Notes under the pieces: generated by a model
What the model saw: only the letters and a program-made list of their open reading frames with translations
Told to the model about the DNA's origin: nothing
Databases searched by the model: none
Made by a program: the position numbers and the translations under genes
Source of the DNA: Aristolochia californica
Taxonomy: Eukaryota; Streptophyta; Magnoliopsida; Piperales; Aristolochiaceae
Assembly (NCBI GenBank): GCA_029961685.1
Contig: JARWKL010000003.1
Location: 16,664,884-16,728,883 of the forward strand
Length of the DNA stretch: 64,000 nt
Reading direction: 5' to 3'
Shown here: positions 19,796 to 31,600 of the stretch, one piece after another
Layout: each line of letters begins with the position of its first letter
Position numbering within the stretch: position 1 is the stretch's first letter

Positions 19796-22315
19796 ATTGA
19801 ATTTAGGATCCCCACGTCAAGAAGATGCCCTAAGGAGGTTATGATCAAAGTTACTGATAAAAGTATAATATTATAATTATGTCCTTCACCTAGTACAAGT
19901 GAAGAAGAGACAAGTAACATAAACTAATTACATCAATGAAACCCTAATTACATCATATCTTCCAAGACTCTTCCTCAAGCTGAGAGGTAATGGTAGTGAT
20001 CTTAACTTGAAATAAATAACATAAGCACAGTAATAAGCTCCTCCATCACGGTGTCCCAAGGATAAGTACGACATCAGGCACAAACTCTCAAAGGGTAGAA
20101 ATGGGTGATAATTCGAAACTAACCTCAAATGATTTTGAACAATTATAGTGATAATAATCACTAAAGTGGGTAATGTCTGTCATTCACAAGATGGCAATAA
20201 ACACCCAAGGGTACTAATAAAAAGTCTCAAAGGACTAAAAACACCTATATATAATATATAAGGGACCAACCAAAGCAACACTCCGAAAGGGTTGGACAAA
20301 GGGGTAAGTGGGATTCAAATAAATGATGATAGGAGAAACACTGCCAAAAAAGAGGGAAACAAGAATCAAAGGAAGACAAGATGTTAGGGTCACCATGTGT
20401 TTTTTTTTTCCCTAAGTAATGCAAATCTCCAACATATCAACCAATGAACCAATACCGACAATAGTCGGTAACTAATGAACCCAAGGCAAGCAACCGAGGT
20501 GTTCTTCTTTAGTAATAACGTCTCAATCAAAGAGATACAATAGCAATGCCAAAAATGGGTGAGTGCCCCAAATCACATGTACCAAATGTGCAGTTATATA
20601 ACAGCTGAAAACCAGTAAAAAGTGAAGTCCTTAAGAGTAATAAGGACATATGAAGTAATCCGTAGCGAGTCCATCCCTGAATAAGGAACATGTGCACCAA
20701 ATAATAAGCTAAATAGAGTAATAAGCTACCAATAATCCAAGGTAATAATCAAACAAAAATCATGGATCTGAGTCAAGAGTGAGTCAAACCGAGTCACACA
20801 AACAAACGAGTCGCACCAAATTGGTGTCACACCAATATAGATGAATTGCTATAGGAATCGGTATTATTCTCGGGACCCAGACCAGAGCACCAGAGACAAA
20901 GAGCAAGTAGGTCGAGTTAGGCTGACTTGGTCCGAGTTGACTCGAGTTAACCCGAGCGGAACATAATTAGTATGGTTGCTCATTCGCTGGGTTAACCTGA
21001 CAGATTAAATACAAGCATCTACCTTTCTCTCTCAGCTTCCCTCCTATTTTTGCAACGGAGAAAGAAAAAATGAGAGAATACATGAACATGAACAACAGAG
21101 CCAGATACTGCAGAGTTGTTGAGTCTCACTCTACTCAATCACCGACACTGAGGATGCCATTGCAGTACGTCTCAAAATAATTTCAAAAACACTCAACGGA
21201 TGCAAAGATCGCGGCTCCGGCAAGATCAATTATACTAAATGACAGCAACATTCTAGAAAAGGGTTGAGTTGGTGAGATTGGCACGATGGCAGCAAGATAA
21301 TGTCCTAAAAGCTGTCTTCGCTGTTGTTAATTAATAGCTGATAATCAGGACGATGACCAGCAAAGGAGACGAGCGAAACCTCTGAAAAACTGCAACTCAG
21401 AACAGAGAAGACGAAAGCCAGCTCAGTACTTCCAAAAATAAATTAATCCAGCAGAGTGAGGACAGACAGAAAACTTCTCTTATCGGAAACTCTAGCAACG
21501 AAGATAGTAACTTAATCCAAGCAGAGCAAACAGATTTTTGTCAACGACCAGCAACAAAGCTGTTGCCAACATAAATATGCCAAAAACACTTCCGAGATAC
21601 TAAATCATTTCCACCAGAAAATTCCAGAAATAAGATGGTTCTGGAAATCTGATTGCTGTGCTGGATTGAAGATGAGTCAATAAGGAAACTACAAAATTTC
21701 ATCACGATGCCAATGAGGATGACTTTCCAGCACCTTGGATTTAGGACTTTCCAGCTGATGCAATCAAACAGTTGGGGAGAAAGTCAGTAATTGATAGCAA
21801 CAAGATATCAGGATAGACAGCAGTAAATCAGCATCTTACTCGGCGGTAATTCCAGCAAGCCAACTGTTCTCTACTGCAACTCTTCTCTGTTCTATGGTAG
21901 GACAAACAGCGGCCACTGGCGTTCTCCGGAAGCATGGCAAAAAAGGGGATAAGATGCCAATCTCTGCTTCCTATCTGGCAGTGCAAGGTGATGTAGGAAG
22001 AAGGCACGGTAATGAAATGAGAAATCTCATAGAGAAGTGCAGCAGCCGAGAGTACAATCAGGCCAATGCCAGACCGGAGAGAAGATAAGCAAGTCAACTC
22101 GTTTTTTTATTCAGACTGAATACCATGTTGCCAGACCGAGTTAATGTGAGATTGGATTAAGACGCTTAAAACATTGGGCAAGTTGGTCAGCAATATCTTG
22201 ACTGTGATGATGAATCTTCCCAACACTTCAAGAAATCTCTCCAGAGACATTTGGAAGACTTATTTGAATTTGTGAACCGCTTATCTTTGCCTCCTGTGTT
22301 TTTATCTTCTCTTCC
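19796..22315 (-). mobile_element. Second copy of non-autonomous family N, plus flanking sequence
   Basis: 'cttccaagactcttcctcaagctgagagg' around 19968-19995 corresponds to the LTR/polypurine junction of the N element at 14496-14520. Internal landmarks also match: 'gtctcaatcaaagagatac' (20519) against 'gtctcatcaaaagagac' (15309), and 'ggctgacttggtccgag' (20922) against 'ggttgactcggtccaag' (15581). No gag or pol is seen. 'ataccatgttg' near 22122 may be the remains of its primer site. Neither edge is firm, and 22140-22315 is unassigned. Confidence 0.6.
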
Positions 22316-22692
22316 TATTGGAAGGTGGGCTCAAGTCCACACGTATAAGTGGTGGCTTATGGGTAAAATAGGACATTTTCCATAAAGATGACATAAAGGT
22401 GTAAATATTAGTTTTTTTATGTCTCTTCTTTTATCAAGTTATAGCCCTAAGAACATTGTAAAGCTATAAATAAATGGCATTGGCTAAGAGGTATAGCATT
22501 GAAGCTCTCCCCTCTTTTCTCAAGAAATTCATCCAACCTCCCTCCTCTCTTGGTTGGTGCACCTTCTTCTCCCTTAATCCAAACTCTCTCCATCATGGTT
22601 CATCCCTTCTTCTCCTTCTCCTCTCCTTCCTCTGTTCTTCTTCTCCTTCTTCGTTGATCTAAAGTCCTCCACATGGGATCTTAAATTCTACA
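22316..22692 (+). repeat. 5' LTR of C3
   Basis: 377 bp from TATTGGAAGGTGGGC (the expected TGTT start is mutated) to CTTAAATTCTACA. TATA-like 'ctataaataaatggc' at about 22462. It closely follows 38549-38960. Confidence 0.9.
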
Positions 22693-22704
22693 TGGTATTA
22701 GAGC
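22693..22704 (+). other. Primer-binding site of C3
   Basis: TGGTATTAGAGC immediately after the 5' LTR: the initiator Met-tRNA type with one change. Confidence 0.9.
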
Positions 22705-23693
22705 AAGGATTTTAAGATCAACCTTGATGAAGTATACAAAGAATTATTTATGAAGTCTATCCAAGAATTTGTTCACGAAAGAAGTAATCCAGCCATGAAG
22801 AGATAAGTCAATTTTGGCCATTATTTACATATTCTTTCCTTAATTGTTGATTTTTTTATTTCTGAATTACATCAAGTCAAGATAATCTTCATATGAGAGG
22901 TAGTAAAGATTTATCTCTTATGAATAAGAAGATGTTATAATCTCGATCTTCTTGTAGCTAAATTACAAGCTTGATCAAGATTAGTTGTTGCTAGTGTCTT
23001 ATCAAAATTGATAAATTGATGATTTACGAATTGGTTACATTTATGTAACTTGGATTAATTTTCTTTGAGGTGGAATTCTAGCACATGTTGCTGTAAATAT
23101 CTCACTTGACGCTGTTCATGGGATCTTGTTATGTTATTGGAAGACCATCATATAATTAAAATTCATGCACCTACTTATCTCTATTACTTTGCTCCTCTTG
23201 AACTCCAACGATTGCTTTTTTTTTTTTGTTCGTTGGACTGTTCCCATGATTTGAGAAAATTCTACTTCCTAGAGTCCTGATTTGCCTCTAAGTATTTCTA
23301 AAACTTTTCTAAAAATTTTGCCCACGGTTTGTGTTGGAGTTTGGATTAAGGCATAAGAGTTTGCATCTATCCTCTCCTCTTTGTTTTTCTATTTGAATAT
23401 AAGAAGAATTGAGTGATGGGTGGATTTTGTCCCCACTTGACAATAGAACAAATTCCTTGATGATTGGGTGCTTGCTCTCGTGGAAAATTTGTATTCCTTC
23501 CATTGTCGATGGCTGATTTGGTCCACGGTTTCTTCAAATTGCATTGAGTACTTGTTATTTGAAGACTCCCCTTGCATTTGACCTCGGCATTTGAATTGCC
23601 TCATAATGGAGATATGAACAAGTAGTAATAGTGACATACTCTGCATTACTACAATTCCATTAAGAGGTGTCTTTAATTATCTTAACTGGTCAA
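22705..23693 (+). other. Leader of C3, not recognised
   Basis: No coding is recognised. Minus-strand open frames at 23309-23646 have no family features and I regard them as chance. Confidence 0.45.
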
Positions 23694-24038
23694 TGTTAAG
23701 CACCTAGCCAATACATACCAAAAGACCGATCTGTTTGGTAGCGAAAAGCTAAGTACTTAACCCAGGATCGTAACAATACTCCCACCTTTATGAGCCGACG
23801 TCCATGGCGGCCCACTCTAGTGGCCCGCGCTAGCAACATTGGCCCGACCCACTTTTTGAGCCTACCAGTAATTTTAATCTGGCCTCTAGGTCGTCCCCTT
23901 TAGGTTGCTCCCTCCGTGATTAACTCTTGCAACAACAGTATATCTCTGATACCAAATGTTAAGCACCTAGCCAATACATTCCAAAAGACTGATCTGTTTG
24001 GTAGCGAAAAGCCAAGTAGTTTACCCATGATCATAATA
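23694..24038 (-). mobile_element. TRIM (terminal-repeat retrotransposon in miniature)
   Basis: Two ~82 bp direct repeats, 23694-23775 and 23957-24038, both starting TGTTAAGCACCTAGCC. Between them, next to the right repeat, 'ctctgataccaaa' gives TTTGGTATCAGAG on the minus strand (primer site); next to the left repeat 'ctcccacctttatgag' is a minus-strand polypurine tract. The total of 345 bp has no coding capacity. Flanks GTCAA (23689-23693) and GTCAC (24039-24043) match in four of five bases. TRIMs are moved by proteins of autonomous elements. A related LTR is at 135-216. Confidence 0.88.
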
Positions 24039-24089
24039 GTCACAATCAGTACCAAGGGTTCTCATTACTCATGACCTTTTCAGTAACGT

Positions 24090-24800
24090 AATCAAACTCC
24101 CTTCTCTGATTGATAAAGAAGATGTAGCCTACTTCAAGTGGGATAAAAATCATAACTAGGTTATCAGTTGGCTCATCAATAGCATGGAAGAGCATGTAGC
24201 TAACAATGTGGTCCACTTGGAAACAACCATGGACATTTGGGACACATGTTCTAAGCTATACTCCAGTATGGTCTCCTTACAAAAATTATTCCATGTCTTA
24301 CAAAGTATGTTGAATACTAAACAAGGGGATAACATTCATGAATTTTTGGATCGGTTTTGGGGCCTTCTCCATGAATGGAAATTGCTCAGCCATATTTAAT
24401 AGACATTGCATTTCAAAAAAGGCAACAGAAGGCCTTGGTAGCAGCCATTTGCTTGACAAATATCAAGGCCTACCTTGAGGTAGCTAAAACCCGACTTCTT
24501 AGCTCCTCAGCTCTTCTATCCTTCGATGACATCAGTGCCATGTTGCTTGGATCCCTGATCCATCTCCTACTTCCCCCATCGATGCTCCATCTGCTATTCA
24601 CTCTTACAATAAGGGTACATCATCCTCATACCGAGGACGTGGCAGAAATATTAGAGGGTTGCAATAGAGGTGGTAGAACGGGTCCAACCCATTCTTGCAC
24701 AGTGCCTCACCTTTGCATTTACTATGGTGGTCAAAACCACCTTGAGAAAACCTGTTGGAATTCATGGCAAGCCTAATTGGGCCACGTCTAACCCTACTTT
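24090..24800 (+). pseudogene. C3 gag
   Basis: Copia gag (UBN2 type). The plus strand gives WLINSMEEHVANNVVHLETT, MDIWDTCSKLYSS, QGDNIHEFLDRFWGLLHEW, and after a frameshift LTNIKAYLEVAKTRLLSSSA and FDDISAMLLGS. A degraded zinc knuckle follows at about 24714-24760, CIYYGGQNHLEKTCW, with its second cysteine changed to tyrosine. The frame changes at about 24390 and again near 24770. Virus-like particle assembly would need the intact protein. Confidence 0.85.
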
Positions 24801-25155
24801 CGTTAATGTTGATAAACGGGAAGAAAAGGCTAACTTCCAATCCAGGAATGTGATTCTCATTGCTAACGGCTATGCCACATTTCAGAAGATGAAGTCTATA
24901 ATCGAGCCTTCCATTCCATTGTTACCTACTGCTGCTACCACCATTGCCTCAGGTATGCTTTCTTCCTCTTCATCCTCTTCCTCTTAGATCATCAACTCCG
25001 GGGACTCCGAACATCAGTCAGGTAACAAACACATGCTTCATTCTCTATCTCCATGTCTTCCCCAAAAATTTATTACTATTGCTAATGGTACCCAAACCAA
25101 GGCACTTGTCAAGGGTTCCTCATCTCTTACATATTCTATCCCTCTTTAAGATGTT
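24801..25155 (+). pseudogene. C3 protease region, decayed
   Basis: Lies between the zinc knuckle and pre-integrase, where copia aspartic protease is expected. The plus strand has a ser-rich spacer (24945-24985) and 'SWIIDSGATHH'-like remnants only in fragments around 24985-25030. No intact active site was seen. Confidence 0.45.
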
Positions 25156-25633
25156 TTGTTTGTCCCTCAATTTTCTTTAAATTTGCTTTCGCTTAGTCAA
25201 ATAACAAAAAAATTGAATGACTCTTTCACCTTCTCACCCTCTTCTTGTACATTTTGGGATCTAATTATGAAACAGGTGATTGGTGGCGGCCATGAAAAAG
25301 GGGGCTTGTACTATTTCACTCTTCAGTCATTAGCTACCCTGTCATCCACTACATCCAAGGCACAACTTTGGCACAACCGGTTTGGCTATCCATCTACCTC
25401 TTCACTTTGTCTTTTACTTCTCTCATTAAAATCACTTTCTAATTTCAATTGTGAGATTTGTCAACTAAGTAAACACCATAGGAGTACATATTCTCCTTGC
25501 CTTACAATTACAAGTGATGCTCGTTTTGCTTTAATACACTCTGATGTATGGGGACCTTTGTGTGTCTCTAATATTTTTCAAGTTAAATACTTTGTTGTAT
25601 TTGTTGATGACTTTAACCAAGTCACTTGGTTAT
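25156..25633 (+). pseudogene. C3 pre-integrase and first half of integrase
   Basis: Open frame on the plus strand: VPQFSLNLLSLSQITKKLN, GGGHEKGGLYYFTL, LWHNRFGYPSTSSL, CEICQLSKHHRSTYS (CxxC of the zinc-binding region present), then HSDVWGPLCVSNIF with the first catalytic aspartate, and FVVFVDDFNQVTWL. It stops where the solo LTR is inserted (25634). Confidence 0.9.
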
Positions 25634-26220
25634 TGTTGAATTTAGGATCCCATGAATAATACCTCGAACAAGGGGAGAGAGAAAGAAAAAACGGAAAAAG
25701 AGAAGAGCTCTCGGGTAGAGAGAGAAGAGAAGGAAAATAAAAGAGAGTTTAGAGAGAACACTTCACACGAGAGAGAAGAAAAAAAATAAGAAACTTGCTT
25801 GATGAATTCCGAGTTACAATCACCTCTATTTATAGTTGAGGAGGTGATAAAGTCCATGAACAAGTAATTTTAGGACTCCTAATTACATTCCAACTAGAAC
25901 TCTCCAAGATAAGCGTATCATGATAAGATTACATTATCTATTTAAGAGACTAATTTAACTCAACTACAAACACTTTCTTTAAGGACGTGAATCAAGCTAG
26001 AGAGCCACCTCTTGGTCTTATCTTGTGGGTCCCACATGATCTTCCAGCTCATGGTATCTTTATGGGTCCCACTTGATCTTCAAATCTTCTATTTAATTCC
26101 AACATATGTTCCTTATCTCTTAGCTAGAGCCACTTTGAATAAGGACTCTTGTTGACACCTCTTGAGCTCATGGTGGGTCCCACCAGCTTGTGGGGCCATG
26201 GTGGCTCCCACATTGTAATA
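25634..26220 (-). repeat. Solo LTR of the C1 family inside C3 integrase
   Basis: 587 bp, plus-strand TGTTGAATTTAGGATCC to CATTGTAATA, clearly the same LTR as at 11754-12262 and 39890-40379. Flanks GTTAT (25629-25633) and ATTAT (26221-26225) match in four of five bases. Integrase reading resumes to the right (LFKE). TATA region 'ctatttatagttg' at about 25826. Confidence 0.88.
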
Positions 26221-26225
26221 ATTAT

Positions 26226-26334
26226 ATCTATTTAAAGAATGATAAGATATCCTTCCTATTTTAAAAACCTTTCATGCTATGGTGTTGACTCAATTTGAAA
26301 ATAAAATTCAAATCATTAGGTCTAATAACGCTAA
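26226..26334 (+). pseudogene. C3 integrase, middle piece
   Basis: Short piece between two insertions. After LFKE and two stops it reads FHAMVLTQFENKIQIIRSNN and AK; the second catalytic aspartate is changed to N (RSNNAK). Joining position 26334 to 36247 restores the NAKEY motif seen in C1, which fixes the insertion point of the DNA element. Confidence 0.88.
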
Positions 26335-26360
26335 GGAGGAGGGGGGGGGGGGGGAGGTTA

Positions 26361-26958
26361 GTCGACAAACTGGAAATTTGATCTTCATCTTCATCTTCAT
26401 CTCGTGCATCTACATGATCTTCATCTTCGAAATGGGTGTTAGTGTGGACAAGTTCATGTTCAAAATCTTTGAAATAGGGTGTTAGTGTGGACAAGTTCAT
26501 CTTCATCTTCATATTTGAAATTTAAAACCATTGACTTTATTAAATATAAAAATGAGTTAATTAAACCAAGTGCTTGAGTTAATTACCACTATTAAATCAC
26601 TAATACAATAGAGTAAATAAAAAATAAATATGATTAATGAATAAAAAAGTATTATATTAATAACATAAGATAGATTTTTTACATGGTATTAATTAATAAT
26701 ATATTTTCACAAAATTAAAATTAATTAATTAATCAAATGCATACTTTAATTATATTTTATTTGCCAGCGACTTAAATATGAAGTTTAATATAGTAATAAA
26801 TTGAACAAAAATAATAAATAAATACATATACAACTTTATTAATAACCTAAAAGAAAGATTATTCAAATAACGAGTTAGTGCCTTTAATATTAAAACCATC
26901 AAGTTACAAGTCTAGTACATATGAACAACACATGTTCAAAAGTAATAAGATACAACCA
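26361..26958. other. AT-rich left arm of the DNA element
   Basis: Contains 'gatcttcatcttcatc' microsatellite-like repeats and a short direct duplication of 'gggtgttagtgtggacaag' (about 26434 and 26478). The rest is very AT-rich. No coding is seen. Confidence 0.5.
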
Positions 26959-27288
26959 TCATTTATCGTTCCACATGGAAGTCGATATGGCATCTCGAAA
27001 TTGTGCGGCTCTTGTGGATTGTAATGCACTCTGCCTCTGAAAGCATGTTACTTGGCTACCCACATCCTCAAGACCATCACAATTGTCACTATTTGTATCA
27101 TCCATTGCATCTAATTGGACCGCATCACCACCTCCACCGAGCTCGCCACCCGAATCATCATCTTCATCTTCAAATATATCAGCATAATCCTCTCCATGTG
27201 GTTTCAAACAAGAAACCTGAACCAATAATGTTGCTACTTTCTTTCTCTCTATCTTCTGGTTTTCTTTCAAGTGGCTGCTCCAAAACAA
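26959..27288 (-). pseudogene. Possible PIF/Harbinger-type protein C-terminus
   Basis: 109-residue minus-strand open frame. It has an acidic middle (YADIFEDEDDDSGGE) and ends AAQFRDAISTSMWNDK before the stop at 26959. A terminal 'FRD-IA--MW-DY'-like helix after an acidic tail is typical of plant Harbinger/HARBI1-like transposase proteins, as I recall the family. No DDE catalytic part is seen; the upstream side is cut at 27361 by gypsy G1 and does not clearly resume at 33423. Assignment is tentative; an unrelated acidic protein is possible. Confidence 0.35.
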
Positions 27289-27360
27289 CCATTCTCAAAT
27301 ATCTTTTTGAAGATTATAGAATAGTGAGAAAAAAATTGAATGAAGCAGGGACTTAAATTT

Positions 27361-28254
27361 TGTTACGGTCCCGGGTCATGGATCGAGTAACACGGTGTGG
27401 AAATTGAGCCTCCAACACTCAGAATTTAAACTTACTTCACGTTAAGGGTCTGTATAGGAGTCTTTCTCTTTGACCAGTGCTCGGCCAGGAGGAAAGCTCC
27501 TCTTTTGATGGTCTTACCGAGTTGTTGTGATAGGTAGGATACCCCACAGCAACGCTGGGCTTGCTAGAGCAAGCTACCGTCTTTTCTTGCTCACAGCAAA
27601 GAGGGTTTGGCCCTCTTTGTTGCTGTTCGAGCTAAAGGTGCAATCTTACTTTTTGAATTAACTTGAAGCACGAGTTTGGGATAGATTATTACCTCTTTCT
27701 TGCTGCTATGATCAGCTCCCAGGTTGCACCAGAATTGCTCAAGATGTGAGGATGAAGATCCTCACTTTTTCTTCTCGGTAAGGGAGGATTCGAGACCTCT
27801 CTTGCTGCTGCTGCCGAGAAGGAGGACAGACCTCCTCTTTGGACTTGTAAAAGGGGCAGGAAGCTCCTTTTTTTAGTAGGGATGGTGGTGGATGAATTTG
27901 GGTGAAGATGGATGGCAATGGAGGGTGAAGGATAGGTTGGATTTTTGGAGTAAACCCTAAACTCGAGATCAAAAGGTGATCTCAACCTGTTTACACTAGG
28001 TTATTCTAAAATCTCAAAGGTTACCTATTTCATTCCTTCCTTTCCCTTAAATAGATCACGTCATGGAGTTTTAGGGTTAGGGTTACAATAATTTCCCATA
28101 ATGCCCCTACATATAAAGTAATTAGAAATAACTCCTACTTAAAACAATATAAGAAATAAATCCTACTCAAAGTAATATAAGAAATAAATCCTATTGAGTG
28201 AGTTGTTGTTGCCTCCTTCATTGTGTGACTCGGTGTGCTATTGAGTCCACAACA
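27361..28254 (-). repeat. 3' LTR of G1
   Basis: Plus-strand TGTTACGGTCCCGGG to GAGTCCACAACA. Contains 'gttttagggttagggtta' (about 28068) and 'agcaagctaccgtc'-like short repeats around 27570. Adjacent 'tctgcctccacaatat' (28255 onward) is the minus-strand polypurine tract. Confidence 0.93.
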
Positions 28255-28264
28255 TCTGCCTCCA

Positions 28265-28770
28265 CAATATGGAAAAAGAGCTTGTCCTCAAGCTCAAAAT
28301 CTGGGTAGACTTGTTTGAAGATGTCCACACGTTCCCATGTTACAGCGTCGGGTCAATATCTATCCACTGAACGAGAATCTCCCAATGGTCATTGGTCAGT
28401 CAAGCACGTAACTCCGCAGCTGGGTTAAGAATAACCTCACCATTATCAACTGGTGGTAGGAATGGAGTGGATGTAGGCTATGCTCCGGAATGCAGCTTCA
28501 AAAGAGAGACATGAAACACATCATGAATTTTGGCCGTGTCCGGTAATTTGAGCTGATATGCGACTGGTCCCACACGTCGAAGAATGGGAAACGACTCGAA
28601 AAATCTAGGAGAGGGTTTATGACATGGAGGTCCCGCAAGAGACTACTGACGGTAGGGCTGGAGCCGTAGCCACACATATGCCCCAACCTCAAAAGAGACC
28701 TCACAGTGGCCTTTGTCGTAGACATCCTTCATCCGAGCTTGGGTGCGTCATAGCCGTTCTGTGATATTCT
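28265..28770 (-). pseudogene. G1 chromodomain tail
   Basis: End of gypsy pol. The minus strand gives LPPVDNGEVILNPAAEL, then HWEILVQWIDIDP, a degraded 'ATWE' box, and SLRTSSF near the stop. In chromoviruses this tail directs integration by contacting chromatin. Intact equivalents in G2 (52440-52660) confirm the register. Frameshifts occur near 28400 and 28480. Confidence 0.75.
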
Positions 28771-29709
28771 ATTGCAGCAGATCCCGGTCTACGAGTGCCT
28801 GATCAATTGTGTCCACGCGAGTGGACCCTAAATTGTACGAGAGAAGGCGAGGTGGATCCCGGCCATATATAACCAGGAAAAGAGTGGATTGCAAGGCAGA
28901 GTGGAACGAAGTGTTGTAACAGTATTCGGCCCACGGAAGCCAATGAACCCATTGTCGCAAATACATCTCGATGGTGCGGTTCACCACCTCAGTCTACCCA
29001 TCTGTCTATGGATGATAGGCGGAGGAGAACTACAATTTTGTCCCACTCAAGCGAAACAGTTCCCGCCAAAAGGTGCTCGTGAAAATTGCATCTCTATCAC
29101 TCACAATGGATTCTGGAATGCCATGTAAGCGGACTATCTGCTCCAAGAAAGTCTGAGCAACCCATGTTGCTGTATACGGATGAGCCAGCGGTATAAAATG
29201 TCCGTACTTGGAGAATCTATCAACCACCACAAAAAGTACGGATTTGTCGGAGGACAGGGGTAGGCCTTCCAAAAATCCATCGAAATGTCGGCCCAAACCT
29301 GCGTAGGAAGGGCCAGAGGCTGGAGAAGACCGGCTGGACTCAAGTGCTCGGCTTTGTTGCACTGGCATACCTGACAGTCGCCCACATAAGTTGCAATAGA
29401 GGGTTTCATGGCTTGCTAATAAAAATCAGCTCAAATTCTGTGTAAGGTATTCTGTATCCCCTCGTGTGTATTGTCATGGTAGGCCGAGAGAATAGTTGGA
29501 ATCAACTCAGACTCAGGTGGAAGGAAAATCCGCTGCTTGTAATAAATAAATGAATCCTGGATGGACCACTTCGAATTCATTGTCCCTTCTGAAATCTTCT
29601 GATGCAGTGCAAGGTCAGTGGCATGTGCGTCTCTCACAAAGTCCAGAATGAGAAATCTCGACTGGCTGATCGAATAGATCGACTGCTGATCCTCAAAACA
29701 ACATGACAA
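28771..29709 (-). pseudogene. G1 integrase
   Basis: Minus-strand blocks in order: PPESELIPTILSAYHDNTHE with the zinc-binding H...[17 protein letters not shown] (CxxC), [10 protein letters not shown] (first catalytic D), [40 protein letters not shown] (second catalytic D), [13 protein letters not shown], and WVHWLPWAEYCYNTSFHSAL. The catalytic core is largely legible but is split over four frames with stops. Confidence 0.92.
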
Positions 29710-30113
29710 GGCGTCTGCCGTGGCGATGTCGTCAAACGCTTTTCTAGTAGGAATTTAAGGCTGTAGTGATCCGTGCGTATGAGAAAAGCCCGGCCCCAGA
29801 GATAAGGCTTCCAATGTTGGACCGCTTTGGCCAACCCAATCAATTCGCTCTCATAGGCTGCCAGTTTGTGATTACGGAGTGCCAACTGTCTGCTAAAATA
29901 CGCAATAGGATGGCCCAACTGCTGTAAAATGACCCCAATGCCCACTCCCGAAGCGTCACACTCTACCATGAACAATTCGTTAAAGTTGCGAAGTTGTAAT
30001 ACTGGCGCGGATGCGAGGTCAGCTTTGAGTGCCACAAACGACGTGGTGGCCTCCTCATTCCAAATAAAAGAAATTTTCTTGAGTAGACTGGTCAATGGTG
30101 CTGCCATTGGCCC
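29710..30113 (-). pseudogene. G1 RNase H
   Basis: Minus strand: MAAPLTSLLKK, FVALKADLASAPVLQL, then FMVECDASGVGIGVILQQ (first catalytic D in ECDAS), HPIAYFSRQLALRNHKLAAY, ESELIGLAKAVQHWKPYLWG and RTDHYSLKFLLEKR. This is the gypsy RNase H right after reverse transcriptase. A frameshift follows at about 29745. Confidence 0.92.
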
Positions 30114-31075
30114 ATAGTTTTGAATAAATTTTTGATAGTAGCCCGCAAGACACAGAAAACTCTGTAATGCAGAACACGACTGTGGCTGCGGCCACTCGTG
30201 AATTGCTCAGATCTTCTCGGGATCCACCATAACTCCCTCATGTGAGATAATGTGTCCTCGATACCCCACTTGTGATGCCACAAAAGAACACTTGGAATGT
30301 TTCAAATAGAGCTGATGTGCTCGTAACAAGTCGAAAACAATCCTCAAGTGTGCCAAGTGCTCCTCAACTAAATTTCTATATATCAAAATATCATCAAAAA
30401 ATACTAGAAAAATTTTTCGAAGATAGGGGCTAAATATCTCGTTCATCAAAGCTAGAAAAGTGGAGGGTGCATTGGATAACCTGAACGGCATAACGATGAA
30501 CTCAAAGTGGCCATGGTGTGTGCGGAACGCCGTCTTCTCGATATCAGAGGGGTGCATCCGAACCTAATGGTATCCTGAACGAAGGTCGAGTTTAGTGAAT
30601 AACCACGACCCATGTAACTCATCTAGGAGCTCATCCACTACCGGAATCAGAAACTTGTCTTTTACTGTCTGCACGTTCAACTCTTGATAATCCACGCAGA
30701 ATCTCCATGTCCCATCATGTTTCTTCACCAGTAAGACAGGTGAAGAGAACGGGGATCGAGTGGGACAAAAAAGACCCTGTTTGAACATCTCTTGGCACTG
30801 ACACTCTATTTCGTCCTTCTGAAGGTGTGGATAACGGTATAGTCGTATGACCACTACCTCAGATCCTGGTTTTAGACAGATCCTGTGGTCACAGTGCCTC
30901 AGGGGAGGCAAAGCTGAAGGCTCCTGGAAGAGGACAGAGAAGTCCTCAACCAGACCATCACTAGTACTATCAGGCTGATCTTGTATCTGCAAAGTGTGCA
31001 TGCGGTGGGCCCTGTCCACCTGATAGCCCTGTAAGAGCACCCGACTTCCGACCAAATCAAAGCTCATGGTTAAAG
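30114..31075 (-). pseudogene. G1 reverse transcriptase
   Basis: Minus strand: [68 protein letters not shown] (stop here), [20 protein letters not shown], and YLRKIFLVFFDDILIY with the catalytic FDD. A stop separates SGYH from the following methionine region, and further stops occur after 30207. All core motifs are recognisable. Confidence 0.94.
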
Positions 31076-31600
31076 CCTAAAAGTCCCACAGAATGGGCCC
31101 CAACATTTGTCACCATTTAATGCCTAATACCATATCAAATCCCGCCAGGGGAATAACAAAAAATTCAGCATTAAATGAAGTAGAGCCAATGGAAAAAGTT
31201 ACCGCCTTACTAATCCCATAGCTAGGGACCTTCTCGCCATTGGCCACTAAGACGGTGGCTGTCGGATGAGTGTGTATCTGGAGCTGGAGATGTTGTGCGG
31301 CTGTCAAACTCAGAAAATTGTGTGTATTCCCTGAGTCAACTAGTCCCACCAGTTCTCGGTCGATGACATGAGCTCGGACTTGCATTGTATTAGGCGATTT
31401 TTGTCCAGTAATAGCATGCAAGGATATCTCTAGTGGTTCCTCCTCGATAATATCTTCTGGCTCCTCTGGATCCTCTGAATCCTCCACCTCGAGCCAAAAC
31501 AATCGTTTACATTGGTGTCCTACCCGGTACTGCTCATCGCAGTTATAACATAAATTTTTGGATTGCCTTTCTGCCATCTCCGTACTCGTCAATTTTTTTA
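31076..31600 (-). pseudogene. G1 zinc knuckle and protease
   Basis: Minus-strand open frame from 31592: a gag-type zinc knuckle LCYNCDEQYRVGHQCKRLF, an acidic spacer, then the aspartic protease LVGLVDSGNTHNFLS (active-site D-S-G) and FFVIPLAGFDMVLGIKW. The protease normally cuts the polyprotein. Frame continuity into reverse transcriptase is lost at 31110. Confidence 0.93.

Noticed and set aside
29002..29300. Plus-strand frames within G1, such as 28889-29128
   Set aside because: Shadows of the minus-strand gypsy integrase.
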